A DNA stretch of 64,000 bases from Clostridium ljungdahlii (GCF_001636845.1 NZ_LITT01000011.1:248001-312000), one strand, 5' to 3'. Shown: positions 8,492-17,234, counted from the first letter of the stretch. The notes: generated by a model not told the origin, from the sequence alone. A program made the numbers and translations.

Positions 8492-9088
8492 ATGGAAGAT
8501 ACCAAAAGAAGTAGTAATAAAAAAAGATTAGTAATAGGTATGAGCGGTGCAAGTGGAGCAATATTAGGTATAGAAATATTAAAGATACTTAGAGAATACT
8601 CTGAATGGGAAACCCATTTAGTTATTTCAAAAGGGGCAGAAGAAACAATAGCTGGGGAAACAAACTATAAATTAAAAGATGTAACGGATTTGGCAGACAA
8701 AGTATATTCTATAAAAGATATAGGAGCAAGTATAGCCAGTGGCACTTTTAAAACTGAAGGTATGATAATTGTTCCCTGCAGTATGAAAACTGTTGCTGGT
8801 ATCGCATGCGGCTACTCTGATAATTTACTTCTTAGAGCTGCAGACGTTATAATTAAAGAAAAGAGAAAATTGATATTAGTAGCTAGAGAATGTCCTTTAA
8901 GCACAATCCATTTGAGAAATATGCTTTCATTATCTGAGTTAGGTGTAATTATTATGCCTCCAATGGTGTCATATTATAATAAACCTGTTGACATCAATGA
9001 TTTGAATAAGCATATTATTGGTAAAATTCTTGATAGGTTTGGAATTGAAATAAGTGGATTTAATAGATGGGGTGAAAGCGATGTATGA
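8492..9088 (+). CDS. UbiX-like flavin prenyltransferase (LpdB/BsdB-like)
   Basis: 198 residues. The enzyme joins dimethylallyl phosphate to FMN to make the prenylated flavin needed by UbiD. The N-terminal flavin loop IGMSGASGAILG is at about 15-26; the IVPCSMKTVAGIACGYSDNLLLRAADV stretch around 90-115 and the LVARECPLS motif near 135 are typical of the family. An upstream GTG at 8480 is possible, but AAGGTG lies 9 bp before ATG 8492. Its stop overlaps the start of the next gene by 8 bp (ATGTATGA), so the two are translationally coupled. Confidence 0.9.
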   Translation: MEDTKRSSNKKRLVIGMSGASGAILGIEILKILREYSEWETHLVISKGAEETIAGETNYKLKDVTDLADKVYSIKDIGASIASGTFKTEGMIIVPCSMKTVAGIACGYSDNLLLRAADVIIKEKRKLILVARECPLSTIHLRNMLSLSELGVIIMPPMVSYYNKPVDINDLNKHIIGKILDRFGIEISGFNRWGESDV

Positions 9089-9461
9089 TTTAACTTTAGA
9101 AAGAGGTAGAATAAAAGTTAATCTAAAAGCTTTTTCCGTAGGAAAAGATCTTTGTGTAATAATCTCAGGAGGAGATATCCCGCATATAGGCTCTGTAACT
9201 TTGAGTATTCCTAGACCAAGTTTGTCAAATTCAAATGAAAGAAGTGCCACAACGTCGGTTTTGAATTTGTTAGGACATAAGGATGATGAAGTTGCAAGAT
9301 ATGTATCACATACACTTTCTTCGAAATTAAATAAAAATGTAGTTGTAACCTGCGGTATTCATGTTGATAATATAACAGCTGAAGAGATAGATGTCGTTAT
9401 AGATATTTTAAAGGAATTGACAGATATAGTAATAGAGAAAATACAAAAATTATTTTTATAA
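9081..9461 (+). CDS. LpdD-like prenyl-flavin decarboxylase accessory protein
   Basis: 126 residues, beta-rich, in the position and size range of LpdD, the third gene of Lactobacillus plantarum-type gallate decarboxylase loci, thought to help load prenylated FMN. Visible sequence includes the VIISGGDIPHIGSVTLSIPRP stretch and NVVVTCGIHVDNIT. The start at 9081 follows GGGGTG at 9069-9074 and overlaps the UbiX stop. It is larger than the small Zn protein BsdD of Bacillus and lacks its cysteines, which supports the LpdD assignment. Function follows from family and context, not from a visible active site. Confidence 0.72.
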   Translation: MYDLTLERGRIKVNLKAFSVGKDLCVIISGGDIPHIGSVTLSIPRPSLSNSNERSATTSVLNLLGHKDDEVARYVSHTLSSKLNKNVVVTCGIHVDNITAEEIDVVIDILKELTDIVIEKIQKLFL

Positions 9462-9603
9462 CGGCTTTTAGAGAATATGTTTTTGAGGCATTTGATATAT
9501 CTGCGTTAATTTACACTTGTTTTAATGAGATTATTGAATATATGATGGTTTCCTCAACGTATAAGTAAAAATACTATGATAGGGATTATGTCAGCTTCAT
9601 CCA

Positions 9604-9658
9604 TAAAAAATGGCTTCCTAATGTTATTTGATTAACGTAGGAGGTCATTTTTTATAGG
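9604..9658. terminator. Bidirectional terminator after lpdD and the receiver gene
   Basis: AAAAAATGGCTTCCTAA pairs (with G-U and mismatches) with TTAACGTAGGAGGTCATTTTTT between two convergent genes; T or A runs on both sides make it usable from either strand. Confidence 0.7.
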
Positions 9659-9663
9659 ATCAA

Positions 9664-10452
9664 CTATTTTTTCATTTCTTTAATTATGCTTTTGACTCGC
9701 TTATTAAGAGCATAAGTTTTAATATTGGACTTCAATTTTGATATAAACAACTGTTCGTTTATAGGTTTAGTTATAAAATCATCAGCACCACAATTTAAAA
9801 TAGCTGCAAGGGTTTTAGGATTACTTAGGGATGTAACAGCTATTATAGAAGCTTTTAGATTGGCTTTCCTTATGTCCCTGATTAAATTTTGACCAAACTC
9901 ATTTTCCAATATAATATCAACTAAATATATATCATATTTTTTATTGCTTTTCAGTAGATCCTTACTAGATTTATAGGAATCTACATTATTTATGTTGTAT
10001 TTTTTAAATAAATCTTTTTCAATTAGACAATCAAAACTACTGTCGTCTATAATTGCAATTTTTGCTTCCTTTAAATCTTCCATATATTCATCTGATTGAA
10101 ATATAGAATCTATACGTTGAATAATTTGTTCATTCAAATCCTTTTTTAAAATATAATCAGTTACACCTAAGTTCAGAAGCTTTTTCTTTGTTCCATCAAT
10201 TGCATTACTGGTTACAACAAATATGGGAATATCTTTTTTGCTGCTGTAATTTATATCCTTAAGAAAATTTTCTATAGAACCTCCTTTTGCATAAAGAGAT
10301 GTTATAATAATATCAATATCGGAATCCTGTAATATTTTATAAGCTTCATTGAAATTATCAGCGGATATATAGGAATAGTTACCTTGTACTAAGGTGTTTT
10401 TTACAATATTACAAAAAAATTCACTTTCTTCAATATGTAGAACAGTATGCAT
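9664..10452 (-). CDS. Tandem receiver-domain protein without output domain
   Basis: 262 residues made of two CheY-like receiver domains (about 1-120 and 130-255). The second has the phospho-acceptor region YDIYLVDIILENEFG with Asp, the switch Thr in AVTSLSNP and Lys in ITKPINEQ. The first has IDIIITSLYAKGG where the acceptor Asp is expected, so it is probably a non-phosphorylated pseudo-receiver. No DNA-binding, GGDEF or enzymatic domain follows; family relatives often end in GGDEF. It may pass or titrate phosphoryl groups or act by protein contact. The start at 10452 follows AAGGGGTG. No histidine kinase gene is adjacent. Confidence 0.85.
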   Translation of the reverse strand: MHTVLHIEESEFFCNIVKNTLVQGNYSYISADNFNEAYKILQDSDIDIIITSLYAKGGSIENFLKDINYSSKKDIPIFVVTSNAIDGTKKKLLNLGVTDYILKKDLNEQIIQRIDSIFQSDEYMEDLKEAKIAIIDDSSFDCLIEKDLFKKYNINNVDSYKSSKDLLKSNKKYDIYLVDIILENEFGQNLIRDIRKANLKASIIAVTSLSNPKTLAAILNCGADDFITKPINEQLFISKLKSNIKTYALNKRVKSIIKEMKK

Positions 10453-10604
10453 ATACTTCACCCCTTGGAGAATATTTATAAACATGTTGTTAAATACATT
10501 ATCGTAGATATATAGGGAATAATTAATATGTTTTACATAGTTTTTAAAAATACTTATAATAAAGTTATATTATTAAAGAGAAGAAAAAACATGGAGGAAG
10601 CAGC

Positions 10605-11075
10605 ATGAATAATGTATTTTATTATGAAACGAAAATTGGTAAAATAGGTATTGCTGAGAATGGAAAGGCCATTACTCATATAAGTTTTGGAAAAATGAAT
10701 CTTCAAGATATATGTATAAATGAAACACCTTTATTGAAAAATGCAGGTAACCAGCTCCAAGAATATTTGGAGGGAAAAAGAAAAAAGTTTGATTTGCCTC
10801 TGGAACCACAGGGGACGGAATTTCAAAAGAAAGTATGGAATGCACTGCAGGAGATTCCCTATGGTAAAACATTTAGTTATAAAGATGTGGCTCAAAATAT
10901 AGGAAATATAAAGGCTTGTCGTGCTGTTGGAATGGCAAACAATAAGAACCCTATTCCCATATGTATTCCATGCCACCGTGTTATAGGTTCAAATGGCAAA
11001 TTAGTTGGCTATGCAGGTGGTTTAGATATAAAAGAAAAACTTTTAGAAATAGAGAAGCAAAATGCAGATAGTTAA
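10605..11075 (+). CDS. ogt: Methylated-DNA--protein-cysteine methyltransferase
   Basis: 156 residues. It repairs O6-alkylguanine by moving the alkyl group to its own cysteine, a single-turnover reaction. The active site PCHRVIGSNG is at about 124-133, preceded by the DNA-binding helix-turn-helix (YGKTFSYKDVAQNIGN with ACRAVGMANNKNP). Start ATG after GGAGG. The next gene encodes an AlkD-like glycosylase about 70 bp downstream in the same direction, so the two probably form an alkylation-repair operon. No Ada-type regulator is fused or adjacent. Confidence 0.95.
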   Translation: MNNVFYYETKIGKIGIAENGKAITHISFGKMNLQDICINETPLLKNAGNQLQEYLEGKRKKFDLPLEPQGTEFQKKVWNALQEIPYGKTFSYKDVAQNIGNIKACRAVGMANNKNPIPICIPCHRVIGSNGKLVGYAGGLDIKEKLLEIEKQNADS

Positions 11076-11147
11076 GGTTGAAGTTCTTTAACTGTGAAAT
11101 TATATGAACTTCTGCAAGTTATTTTTCTAGTAATGGGGGAAATTAGT

Positions 11148-11849
11148 ATGAGTGAAAATGATTCGTATAAAAAAATAATAAGAGAAAAAATTTTTGAACT
11201 GGCGGATGATGAATATAAGAAATTTCAAGAAAATTTGTGTCCCGACAATAATAATATTGTAGGAGTAAGACTTCCGCTTTTAAGAGATCTTGCCAGAAAA
11301 ATAGCTAAAGGAGATTGGCGTAGGTATATAAAAACCGCACAGGATGAATACTATGAAGAAACTATGCTTCAGGGAATGGTAATTGGATGTGTGAGAACTG
11401 ATGTTGAAGAAAGGTTAGGGTATATTACAAATTTTGTTCCTAAAATTGATAATTGGGGTGTTTGTGACAGCTTTTGTAGTGGATTAAAATTTACAAAGTC
11501 CAATATGCAGCGTGTATGGGAGTATTTACAGCCTTATGCATCCTCTGGAAAAGAATTTGAAGTTCGTTTCTTTGTTGTAATGCTTCTTGATTTTTACATA
11601 AAGGAGAATTATATTGATAAGGTGCTGAAATCATTAGATAAAGTAAACCATAAAGGTTATTATGTTAAAATGGCTGTTGCTTGGGCCGTTTCAACTTGTT
11701 ATATTAAGTTTCCAGAAAAAACAACGGAATATTTGAAAAATAATACATTAGATAATTTTACATATAATAAGGCACTACAAAAAATGGTGGAGTCCTTGAG
11801 AGTTGGAGAAGATGCAAAAGTGATTATTCGAAGCATGAAACGTAAATGA
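11148..11849 (+). CDS. AlkD-like DNA alkylation repair glycosylase
   Basis: 233 residues of helical HEAT-like repeats, the AlkC/AlkD fold that removes bulky N3/N7-alkyl purines without flipping the base. Typical segments are VGVRLPLLRDLARKIAKGDW (about 38-57), NWGVCDSFCSGLKF (about 105-118) with the catalytic-site Asp, and FEVRFFVVMLLDFYI. A longer frame begins at 11094, but GGGGGA precedes ATG 11148 and the family starts there. Lies behind ogt; terminator follows directly. Confidence 0.88.
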   Translation: MSENDSYKKIIREKIFELADDEYKKFQENLCPDNNNIVGVRLPLLRDLARKIAKGDWRRYIKTAQDEYYEETMLQGMVIGCVRTDVEERLGYITNFVPKIDNWGVCDSFCSGLKFTKSNMQRVWEYLQPYASSGKEFEVRFFVVMLLDFYIKENYIDKVLKSLDKVNHKGYYVKMAVAWAVSTCYIKFPEKTTEYLKNNTLDNFTYNKALQKMVESLRVGEDAKVIIRSMKRK

Positions 11850-11852
11850 AAT

Positions 11853-11888
11853 AAAAAGACACCAATTTTTGTTAATAGGTGTCTTTTT
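11853..11888. terminator. Terminator shared by alkD-like and DMT genes
   Basis: AAAAAGACACC / GGTGTCTTTTT stem with a 14-nt loop between convergent genes. Confidence 0.9.
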
Positions 11889-11906
11889 CATATACAATTT
11901 AACTTT

Positions 11907-12785
11907 TTAATTAGAACTTACGCATTTATCTTTTGCTAATACAATTGTACAAATTAGTATAAGTGAACTTCCAACCAATATTGCAAATGACATTTGCTCA
12001 TTAAGGAACAACACACCTAAAAATACACTAACTATAGGTTCGAAAGTTCCTAGTATGGATGAAGATGATACTCCTATTAGTTCTATAGCTTTTAGAAGTA
12101 AAATTATTGACAATATAGTTGAAACTACAGAAATCCCTAAATAGCAAACTACAATTTTAATATTAAAGTTTAAATCTATAGATTTGTTAAACAGCCCACA
12201 TAAAGCTGTACCTATTGTTGAACCTAGACAAAGATACATAGTAGTAACCCTATTATCTAAAGACCGGATGGATTTTAAATTAAGGGCGATTAGTGTGAGC
12301 CCGTAGGAAAAACCTGAAAATAGAGCTAAGCAAATTCCTAAAATGTTTATAGTATTATTTTTAAATCCAACTAATGTGTAAATACCGGCTGCAGCAAGTA
12401 ATAAGGATATAATTTTTTTAGTACTCATTTTATCTTTATAAAATATAAAGCCTGCTATGCAAACTACAACTGGATATATAAAATGTAAAGTAGTTGCAAG
12501 GCCCCCACCTAAATAATTATAAGATATAAATAAAGCTTGAGTTGTTATAGTATATCCAGTAATACCAATGGATATAAGTAACAACACCTGTCCCCTTTTT
12601 AAGTTAATATTAATGTGGCTGAAGTTTAAGTATAAAAATAATATTAATGTTGAAATTAAAAATCTAAATAATAGTACGGTGGTTGGGTTAGATCCATTGA
12701 AATATGCAATTCTAGCCAAAATAGGCATAATCCCAAATGCTGTTGATGATAAAAGTGCATAAGCTATTCCTTTGTAATTATTCAA
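11907..12785 (-). CDS. EamA/DMT-family transporter
   Basis: 292 residues with about ten hydrophobic segments in two EamA repeats (about 1-140 and 150-290), the drug/metabolite transporter fold of inner-membrane exporters for amino acids or other metabolites. The first helix has the usual ALLSSTAFGIMPILARIAY and the end of the second repeat SILGTFEPIVSVFLGVLFLNEQ carries the family's P-x-E region. Start after AAAGGAGG. Substrate cannot be read. Confidence 0.88.
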   Translation of the reverse strand: MNNYKGIAYALLSSTAFGIMPILARIAYFNGSNPTTVLLFRFLISTLILFLYLNFSHININLKRGQVLLLISIGITGYTITTQALFISYNYLGGGLATTLHFIYPVVVCIAGFIFYKDKMSTKKIISLLLAAAGIYTLVGFKNNTINILGICLALFSGFSYGLTLIALNLKSIRSLDNRVTTMYLCLGSTIGTALCGLFNKSIDLNFNIKIVVCYLGISVVSTILSIILLLKAIELIGVSSSSILGTFEPIVSVFLGVLFLNEQMSFAILVGSSLILICTIVLAKDKCVSSN

Positions 12786-12859
12786 AATTTGTCCTCCTTT
12801 TGGATGTCAATAAAAAACCATACATATTATAGCATAAATTTAAAATAGTTATAACAGAA

Positions 12860-13105
12860 ATAATATATTTGACTCATTTATTACAACAGTTTTTTCATCT
12901 TTAATACCAAAAACTTTCACTGGATAAATTGTTTGACATTTTCTATATCCAATACATTCATCATAGTGCACTTCTACATTATGATCTTTTGCACAATATC
13001 TGTGCTTTTACATATTCAGGCAATAAATTATTAACGAAGTAAACTGCTCTTATAACAGGAACACCATGGCTTGATAAGGCAAATTTAGGCGTTTAAAGCC
13101 ATATA
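12860..13105 (-). pseudogene. Degraded iron-sulfur (ferredoxin-like) protein remnant
   Basis: On the minus strand three short frame-shifted pieces read in order as DMIYGFK, then TPKFALSSHGVPVIRAVYF..LLPEYVKAQ, then HNVEVHYDECIGYRKCQT followed by IYPVKVFGIKDEKTVVINES. The last piece is a ferredoxin cluster motif (CIGCxxC...CP) with two Cys replaced by Tyr. Frameshifts and stops separate the pieces, and no ribosome site is seen. This is the best explanation of the otherwise empty 540 bp between the DMT and permease genes. The parent family was not identified. Confidence 0.5.
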
Positions 13106-13190
13106 TCATGTCACATTTCTGTAAGCCTTGGAGATGGAAGTATACACATCGCAATAACATAGTAGATGGCAAAATGTGAAAGTTATAGAA

Positions 13191-13231
13191 TTTTGATAAA
13201 TTAAAAAAAATTATGACAAATTAAAAAAAGC
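13191..13231. repeat. Tandem 20-bp direct repeat in permease promoter region
   Basis: TTTTGATAAATTAAAAAAAA and TTATGACAAATTAAAAAAAG lie back to back upstream of the permease gene. A regulator site or a simple A-tract repeat are both possible. Confidence 0.4.
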
Positions 13232-13329
13232 ATAAAACTATGATAAAATATTGTTTGCAGAATAATAAATAGTTATTAGTAAAAAAGGACTAATCCATTA
13301 GGAGACATTTTTGAAGGGGGATATTTCAA

Positions 13330-14730
13330 GTGGAAGAAAAAGAATTAACACGTGGCCTAAAAGCTCGTCATATTGAATTGATTGCTTTAGGTGGTACAAT
13401 TGGTGTAGGCTTGTTTATGGGATCAGCTAGTACGATCAAATGGGCCGGACCATCGGTACTGTTGGCTTATGGAGTAGCCGGCATTGCCATGTATATAGTT
13501 ATGAGAATTATGGGAGAAATGCTGTATCTTGAACCATTGACGGGTTCTTTTGCAAATTATGCAAATAAATATATATGTCCTTGGGCTGGATATATGACAG
13601 CATGGTGTTATTGGTTTATGTGGATAGCTGTAGGTATGTCGGAAGTTACGGCCCTAGGCATTTATATGCATTATTGGTTTCCAGCTTTACCAGCCTGGAT
13701 TCCGGCTTTAATCGGTGTGGCCATTCTTGCTGCTGCTAATCTGACTTCAGTTAAGTTTTACGGTGAATTTGAGTTTTGGTTTTCCTTAATTAAGATTGTC
13801 ACGATTGTAGCTATGCTTATAATCGGATTTGGATTGATTTTCTTTGGTTTCGGTAACCACGGTCAAGCTATTGGGTTAGCAAACCTTACAGCAAACGGAG
13901 GTTTCTTTGCCGGCGGCTGGAAAGGTTGGTTATTTGCCTTATGCTTGGTAACGGCATCTTATCAGGGTGTAGAACTTATCGGCATCACAGCAGGAGAAGC
14001 ACAGGATCCAAAAAACACATTAAGAAAAGCAACGAAAAATATCATTTGGCGTATATTGATTTTTTATATTGGTGCTATATTTGTAATCGTAACTATTTAT
14101 CCATGGAATAAAATCAGTGCTCTTGGCAGTCCATTCGTTTTGACTTTTGCTAAGATTGGGATTTCCGCTGCTGCTGGAATCGTCAATTTTGTAGTACTGA
14201 CAGCAGCAATGTCTGGCTGCAACAGCGGAATTTATAGCTGCGGTCGTATGCTTTATACCTTGTCAAAAAATGGACAAGCTCCTAAATTTCTTGGCAAAGT
14301 AACTAAAGATGGTGTACCAGCAAATGCTATTAAAGCAACTTTAGCTTGTTTGCTCGCCTGCGTGGCTTTAAATTATATCTGTCCAAATTCTAAATTATTT
14401 GTTTATATCTATAGTGCCAGTGTTCTTCCGGGCATGGTTCCATGGATTGTTTTGTGCATTAGTCAAATAAAATTTCGAAAAGAACATGCAGCCGAAATGG
14501 AAGGGCATCCTTTTAAATCAAAGCTTTTCCCATATGCCAACTATATTGTAGTAGGGTATCTTTTCTTAGTTTTAATTGGCATGTGCTTTAACTCCGATAC
14601 TCAGATGTCCTTACTTGTTGGTGCGGTGTTCTGCGTCATCGTTACTATCGGCTATTTTGCTTTTGGCATCAACAAGCGTGCTGCTCTGAAAGTAGAAAAA
14701 TTTAAAGATGAAGAATTAGGAACCAAATAA
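13330..14730 (+). CDS. APC-superfamily amino acid permease (AAT family)
   Basis: 466 residues with 12 predicted membrane helices. The N-terminus [20 protein letters not shown] followed by [19 protein letters not shown] is the AAT-family signature shared by GabP, ProY, LysP and others; these are proton symporters of amino acids in the inner membrane. Starts at GTG after GGGGG. By eye its codons are richer in G and C than flanking genes, so recent transfer is possible. A specific substrate is not readable. Followed by a clean terminator. Confidence 0.9.
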   Translation: MEEKELTRGLKARHIELIALGGTIGVGLFMGSASTIKWAGPSVLLAYGVAGIAMYIVMRIMGEMLYLEPLTGSFANYANKYICPWAGYMTAWCYWFMWIAVGMSEVTALGIYMHYWFPALPAWIPALIGVAILAAANLTSVKFYGEFEFWFSLIKIVTIVAMLIIGFGLIFFGFGNHGQAIGLANLTANGGFFAGGWKGWLFALCLVTASYQGVELIGITAGEAQDPKNTLRKATKNIIWRILIFYIGAIFVIVTIYPWNKISALGSPFVLTFAKIGISAAAGIVNFVVLTAAMSGCNSGIYSCGRMLYTLSKNGQAPKFLGKVTKDGVPANAIKATLACLLACVALNYICPNSKLFVYIYSASVLPGMVPWIVLCISQIKFRKEHAAEMEGHPFKSKLFPYANYIVVGYLFLVLIGMCFNSDTQMSLLVGAVFCVIVTIGYFAFGINKRAALKVEKFKDEELGTK

Positions 14731-14740
14731 ACAACATAAC

Positions 14741-14784
14741 AAAAGCACTATCATGGGAATTATCACACATGATGGTGCTTTTAT
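14741..14784 (+). terminator. Terminator of the amino acid permease gene
   Basis: AAAAGCACTATCATG / CATGATGGTGCTTTT stem with 12-nt loop and trailing T-rich tract. Confidence 0.92.
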
Positions 14785-14815
14785 TATGTATAAATATATT
14801 TTTACTAGAAAAACT

Positions 14816-14952
14816 ATAAACAGAGTTCTTGGCATCAGGTGGAGTTTTGACTCCACCTGATGCCAAGAAATCGTTATCCAGGGACGTAGCTGCTCGCAAC
14901 GTGCACTTCTTGGAGAAGTGGGAGTATTAGAGCAGGTAGTCATCGGATAAAA
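14816..14952 (+). ncRNA. Repeat family B copy 2: candidate structured leader RNA upstream of cooS
   Basis: A 137-nt element sharing ordered blocks with 1998-2233. It begins ATAAACAGAGTTCTT, then a perfect 17-bp hairpin (TTGGCATCAGGTGGAGT / ACTCCACCTGATGCCAA) at 14829-14866, then TTATCCAGGGACGTAGCTGC, a small CACTTCTT/AAGAAGTG hairpin, and GGAGTATTAGAGCAGG ... TCATCGGATAA. TTATCC/GGATAA and CTGCTC/GAGCAG would close a multibranched fold. It ends 65 nt before cooS in the same direction. A TATAAT at 14972-14977 downstream means cooS may also have its own promoter, so the element could be an independent RNA. Confidence 0.6.
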
Positions 14953-14960
14953 GATAAGAT

Positions 14961-14983
14961 ATGGAATATTGTATAATATCCAT
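14961..14983. promoter_or_regulatory. Palindrome overlapping a putative cooS -10 box
   Basis: ATGGAATATT and AATATCCAT form an imperfect palindrome that contains TATAAT (14972-14977). It could be an operator over the cooS promoter. Confidence 0.35.
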
Positions 14984-15016
14984 CAGCATAAAATATTAAA
15001 ATAGGAGGAGATTTAT

Positions 15017-16927
15017 ATGAGCCAAACTGTACTAGAAAAAACAGAAGGGCGAGTTAGCTATCATGATTCTGTAGAGGAAATGCTTAAAAGAATCAGGGAA
15101 GATGGTATGTCAAATGTATTTGACAGATGGTCCTCTCAAGAAAAAATTAGATGTAAGTTTTGCCTAGAAGGATTGAGCTGTCAATTGTGTTCTCAAGGTC
15201 CCTGCAGAATTAATCTTAAAGGAGAACAGAAAAAAGGTGTCTGTGGAATTGGTCCAGATGCTATGGCAATGCGAAATATGTTACTTAAAAACATAATGGG
15301 AGCCGGTACATACAGCCACCATGCATATGAAGCTTTTAGAACATTAAGAGAAACTGGAGAAGGCAAGACTCCATTTACAATTAAAGATGTGGATAAACTT
15401 AAATGGATGTGCCAGAAAGTTGGAATTAATACAAGCGGAGATACTAATAAAATGGCAGTGGATCTGGCAAATTTTTTGGAAGCTGAAATGGGTAAAGATG
15501 TAGAGGAACCCAGTGTTATGGTAGATGTGTTTTCACCAAGAAAGAGAAAAAAAGTTTGGAAAGATCTTGGAATTTATCCTTCAGGAGTAGTTCACGAAGA
15601 GCAAAATGCAGTAGCAAGTTGCTTAACAAATGTTGATGGAGATTATGTATCACTAGCTAAAAAAGCGCTGCGGTTAGGTTTGTCAACTATTTATACAGCA
15701 CAAATAGGACTTGAAATGGTACAGGATATACTTTTTGGCACGCCTAAACCCCATGAGGTAAATGTGGACTTAGGAATTATGGATCCAGAGTATGTAAATA
15801 TTGTATTTAATGGACATCAACCTTGGGCTGGTGCTGCTACCCTTCAAAAGGCAAAGATACAGCAGATACAGGAAAGAGCAAAGGCAGTTGGTGCAAAAGG
15901 GCTTAGAATAGTTGGATCAATTGAAACAGGGCAGGAATTATTACAAAGATTTGAAGTAGATGATGTATTTGTAGGCTTAATGGGAGATTGGCTATCTATA
16001 GAACCACTTCTTGCTACAGGTACAGTTGATGTTCTTGCAATGGAAGAAAATTGCTCCCCACCTGCAATAGATCATTATGCTGAAAAGTATCAGGTAACTT
16101 TAGTAGGTGTAAGTACTATTATAGGTATTCCGGGATTAAATCATATGATTCCATATAATCCTGAAAAAGTGGGTGAAATGGCTGACAAATTGATTGATTT
16201 GGCCATTGAAAACTTTAAAAAGAGAAAGGATAACATTACACCAAAAGTTCCTAAAATAACACAGAAGGCAATAGCAGGGTTTTCTACTGAAGCAGTTTTA
16301 GAAGCTTTAGGAAATAAGCTTGATCCACTTGTTGATGTCATTAAAGCAGGAAAGATTAAGGGAATTGTGGCTTTGGCAAATTGTTCAACTCTAAGAAATG
16401 GTCCTCAAGATTGGAATACAGTTAACCTGGTAAAGGAATTGATTAAAAAGGATATTTTAGTTGTAGCCGGTGGGTGCGGCAATCATGCTCTTGAAGTAGC
16501 AGGACTGTGTAATCTAGATGCAATAAGCATGGCTGGCCAAGGATTAAAAGAAGTATGTAATATGCTCAAGATTCCTCCAGTTCTAAGTTTTGGAACTTGT
16601 ACAGATACGGGAAGAATATCCATGCTTGTTACAGAACTTGCTAATCACCTTGATGTAGATATACCAGATCTTCCTATTGCAGTAACGGCCCCTGAGTGGA
16701 TGGAACAAAAAGCTACCATAGATGGTCTATTTGCAGTAGCCTATGGTGCATATACACACTTATCTCCAACACCATTTTTAACAGGTGCAGAACAACTTGT
16801 AAAGCTTCTTACTGAGGATGTAGAGAGTTTAACAGGGGGTAAAGTTGCATTAGGAGATAATCCAAAAGAGGCAGCTGATAATATTGAAGCACATATATTA
16901 AGCAAAAGAAAGGGTTTGGGGTTATAA
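15017..16927 (+). CDS. cooS: Ni-dependent carbon monoxide dehydrogenase catalytic subunit, variant C-cluster
   Basis: 636 residues, full CooS length. Cluster-binding cysteines at the N-terminus are C46 and C49 (CX2C, D-cluster at the dimer interface) and C55, C58, C63, C76 (B-cluster). The CX2C spacing is the type associated with a [2Fe-2S] D-cluster in Desulfovibrio vulgaris CODH, in contrast to CX7C in Carboxydothermus CODH-II. For the C-cluster, H267 (NGHQPW), C346, C456, C487 and C528 are present and the acid-base Lys is K565 (EWMEQKA). The expected ICCTGNE segment reads SIETGQE at 301-307, so the ligand equivalent to Cys295 is absent. Activity as a CO oxidoreductase is therefore uncertain. 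No CooF ferredoxin or hydrogenase gene is adjacent. Start after AGGAGGAG. Confidence 0.92.
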   Translation: MSQTVLEKTEGRVSYHDSVEEMLKRIREDGMSNVFDRWSSQEKIRCKFCLEGLSCQLCSQGPCRINLKGEQKKGVCGIGPDAMAMRNMLLKNIMGAGTYSHHAYEAFRTLRETGEGKTPFTIKDVDKLKWMCQKVGINTSGDTNKMAVDLANFLEAEMGKDVEEPSVMVDVFSPRKRKKVWKDLGIYPSGVVHEEQNAVASCLTNVDGDYVSLAKKALRLGLSTIYTAQIGLEMVQDILFGTPKPHEVNVDLGIMDPEYVNIVFNGHQPWAGAATLQKAKIQQIQERAKAVGAKGLRIVGSIETGQELLQRFEVDDVFVGLMGDWLSIEPLLATGTVDVLAMEENCSPPAIDHYAEKYQVTLVGVSTIIGIPGLNHMIPYNPEKVGEMADKLIDLAIENFKKRKDNITPKVPKITQKAIAGFSTEAVLEALGNKLDPLVDVIKAGKIKGIVALANCSTLRNGPQDWNTVNLVKELIKKDILVVAGGCGNHALEVAGLCNLDAISMAGQGLKEVCNMLKIPPVLSFGTCTDTGRISMLVTELANHLDVDIPDLPIAVTAPEWMEQKATIDGLFAVAYGAYTHLSPTPFLTGAEQLVKLLTEDVESLTGGKVALGDNPKEAADNIEAHILSKRKGLGL

Positions 16928-16929
16928 GG

Positions 16930-17096
16930 CATTAGGCATTTTCAAAGAAATAACTAGTCAGTATGCTAGCCTATTTTTTATCATACTGCGTCGGTAGAAC
17001 CCTTAGATAGGATTCACTATCTGCGGAACCTGCCTCCTTGTCTGATAAAAAATATTCGTTGCATCTTTGACTTGTTATTTTCTTTCAAATGCCTTA
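16930..17096 (-). repeat. Repeat family A, copy 2 (inverted relative to copy 1)
   Basis: Directly after the cooS stop. Reads on the minus strand as the 508-670 element with scattered substitutions. The imperfect terminal inverted repeats are kept (TTTTCAAAGAAATAACTAGTC on one side and GACTTGTTATTTTCTTTCAAA on the other). Either a MITE or a structured element that may help end the cooS transcript. Confidence 0.75.
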
Positions 17097-17101
17097 TTAA
17101 A

Positions 17102-17134
17102 TGGACGGCTAAAAATAATAGCCGTCCATTTTAG
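17102..17134 (+). terminator. Terminator downstream of cooS
   Basis: TGGACGGCTA / TAGCCGTCCA stem followed by TTTTAG, downstream of repeat A. Confidence 0.85.
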
Positions 17135-17234
17135 CCCTGAATCTTAGCTTCAGGAACTTAAAAAACAAAAATATGTTTGTGTGTGTATGTATTAAATAGA
17201 AAGGGAGTTCATTTAAGTTTATGAAAATGACTTT

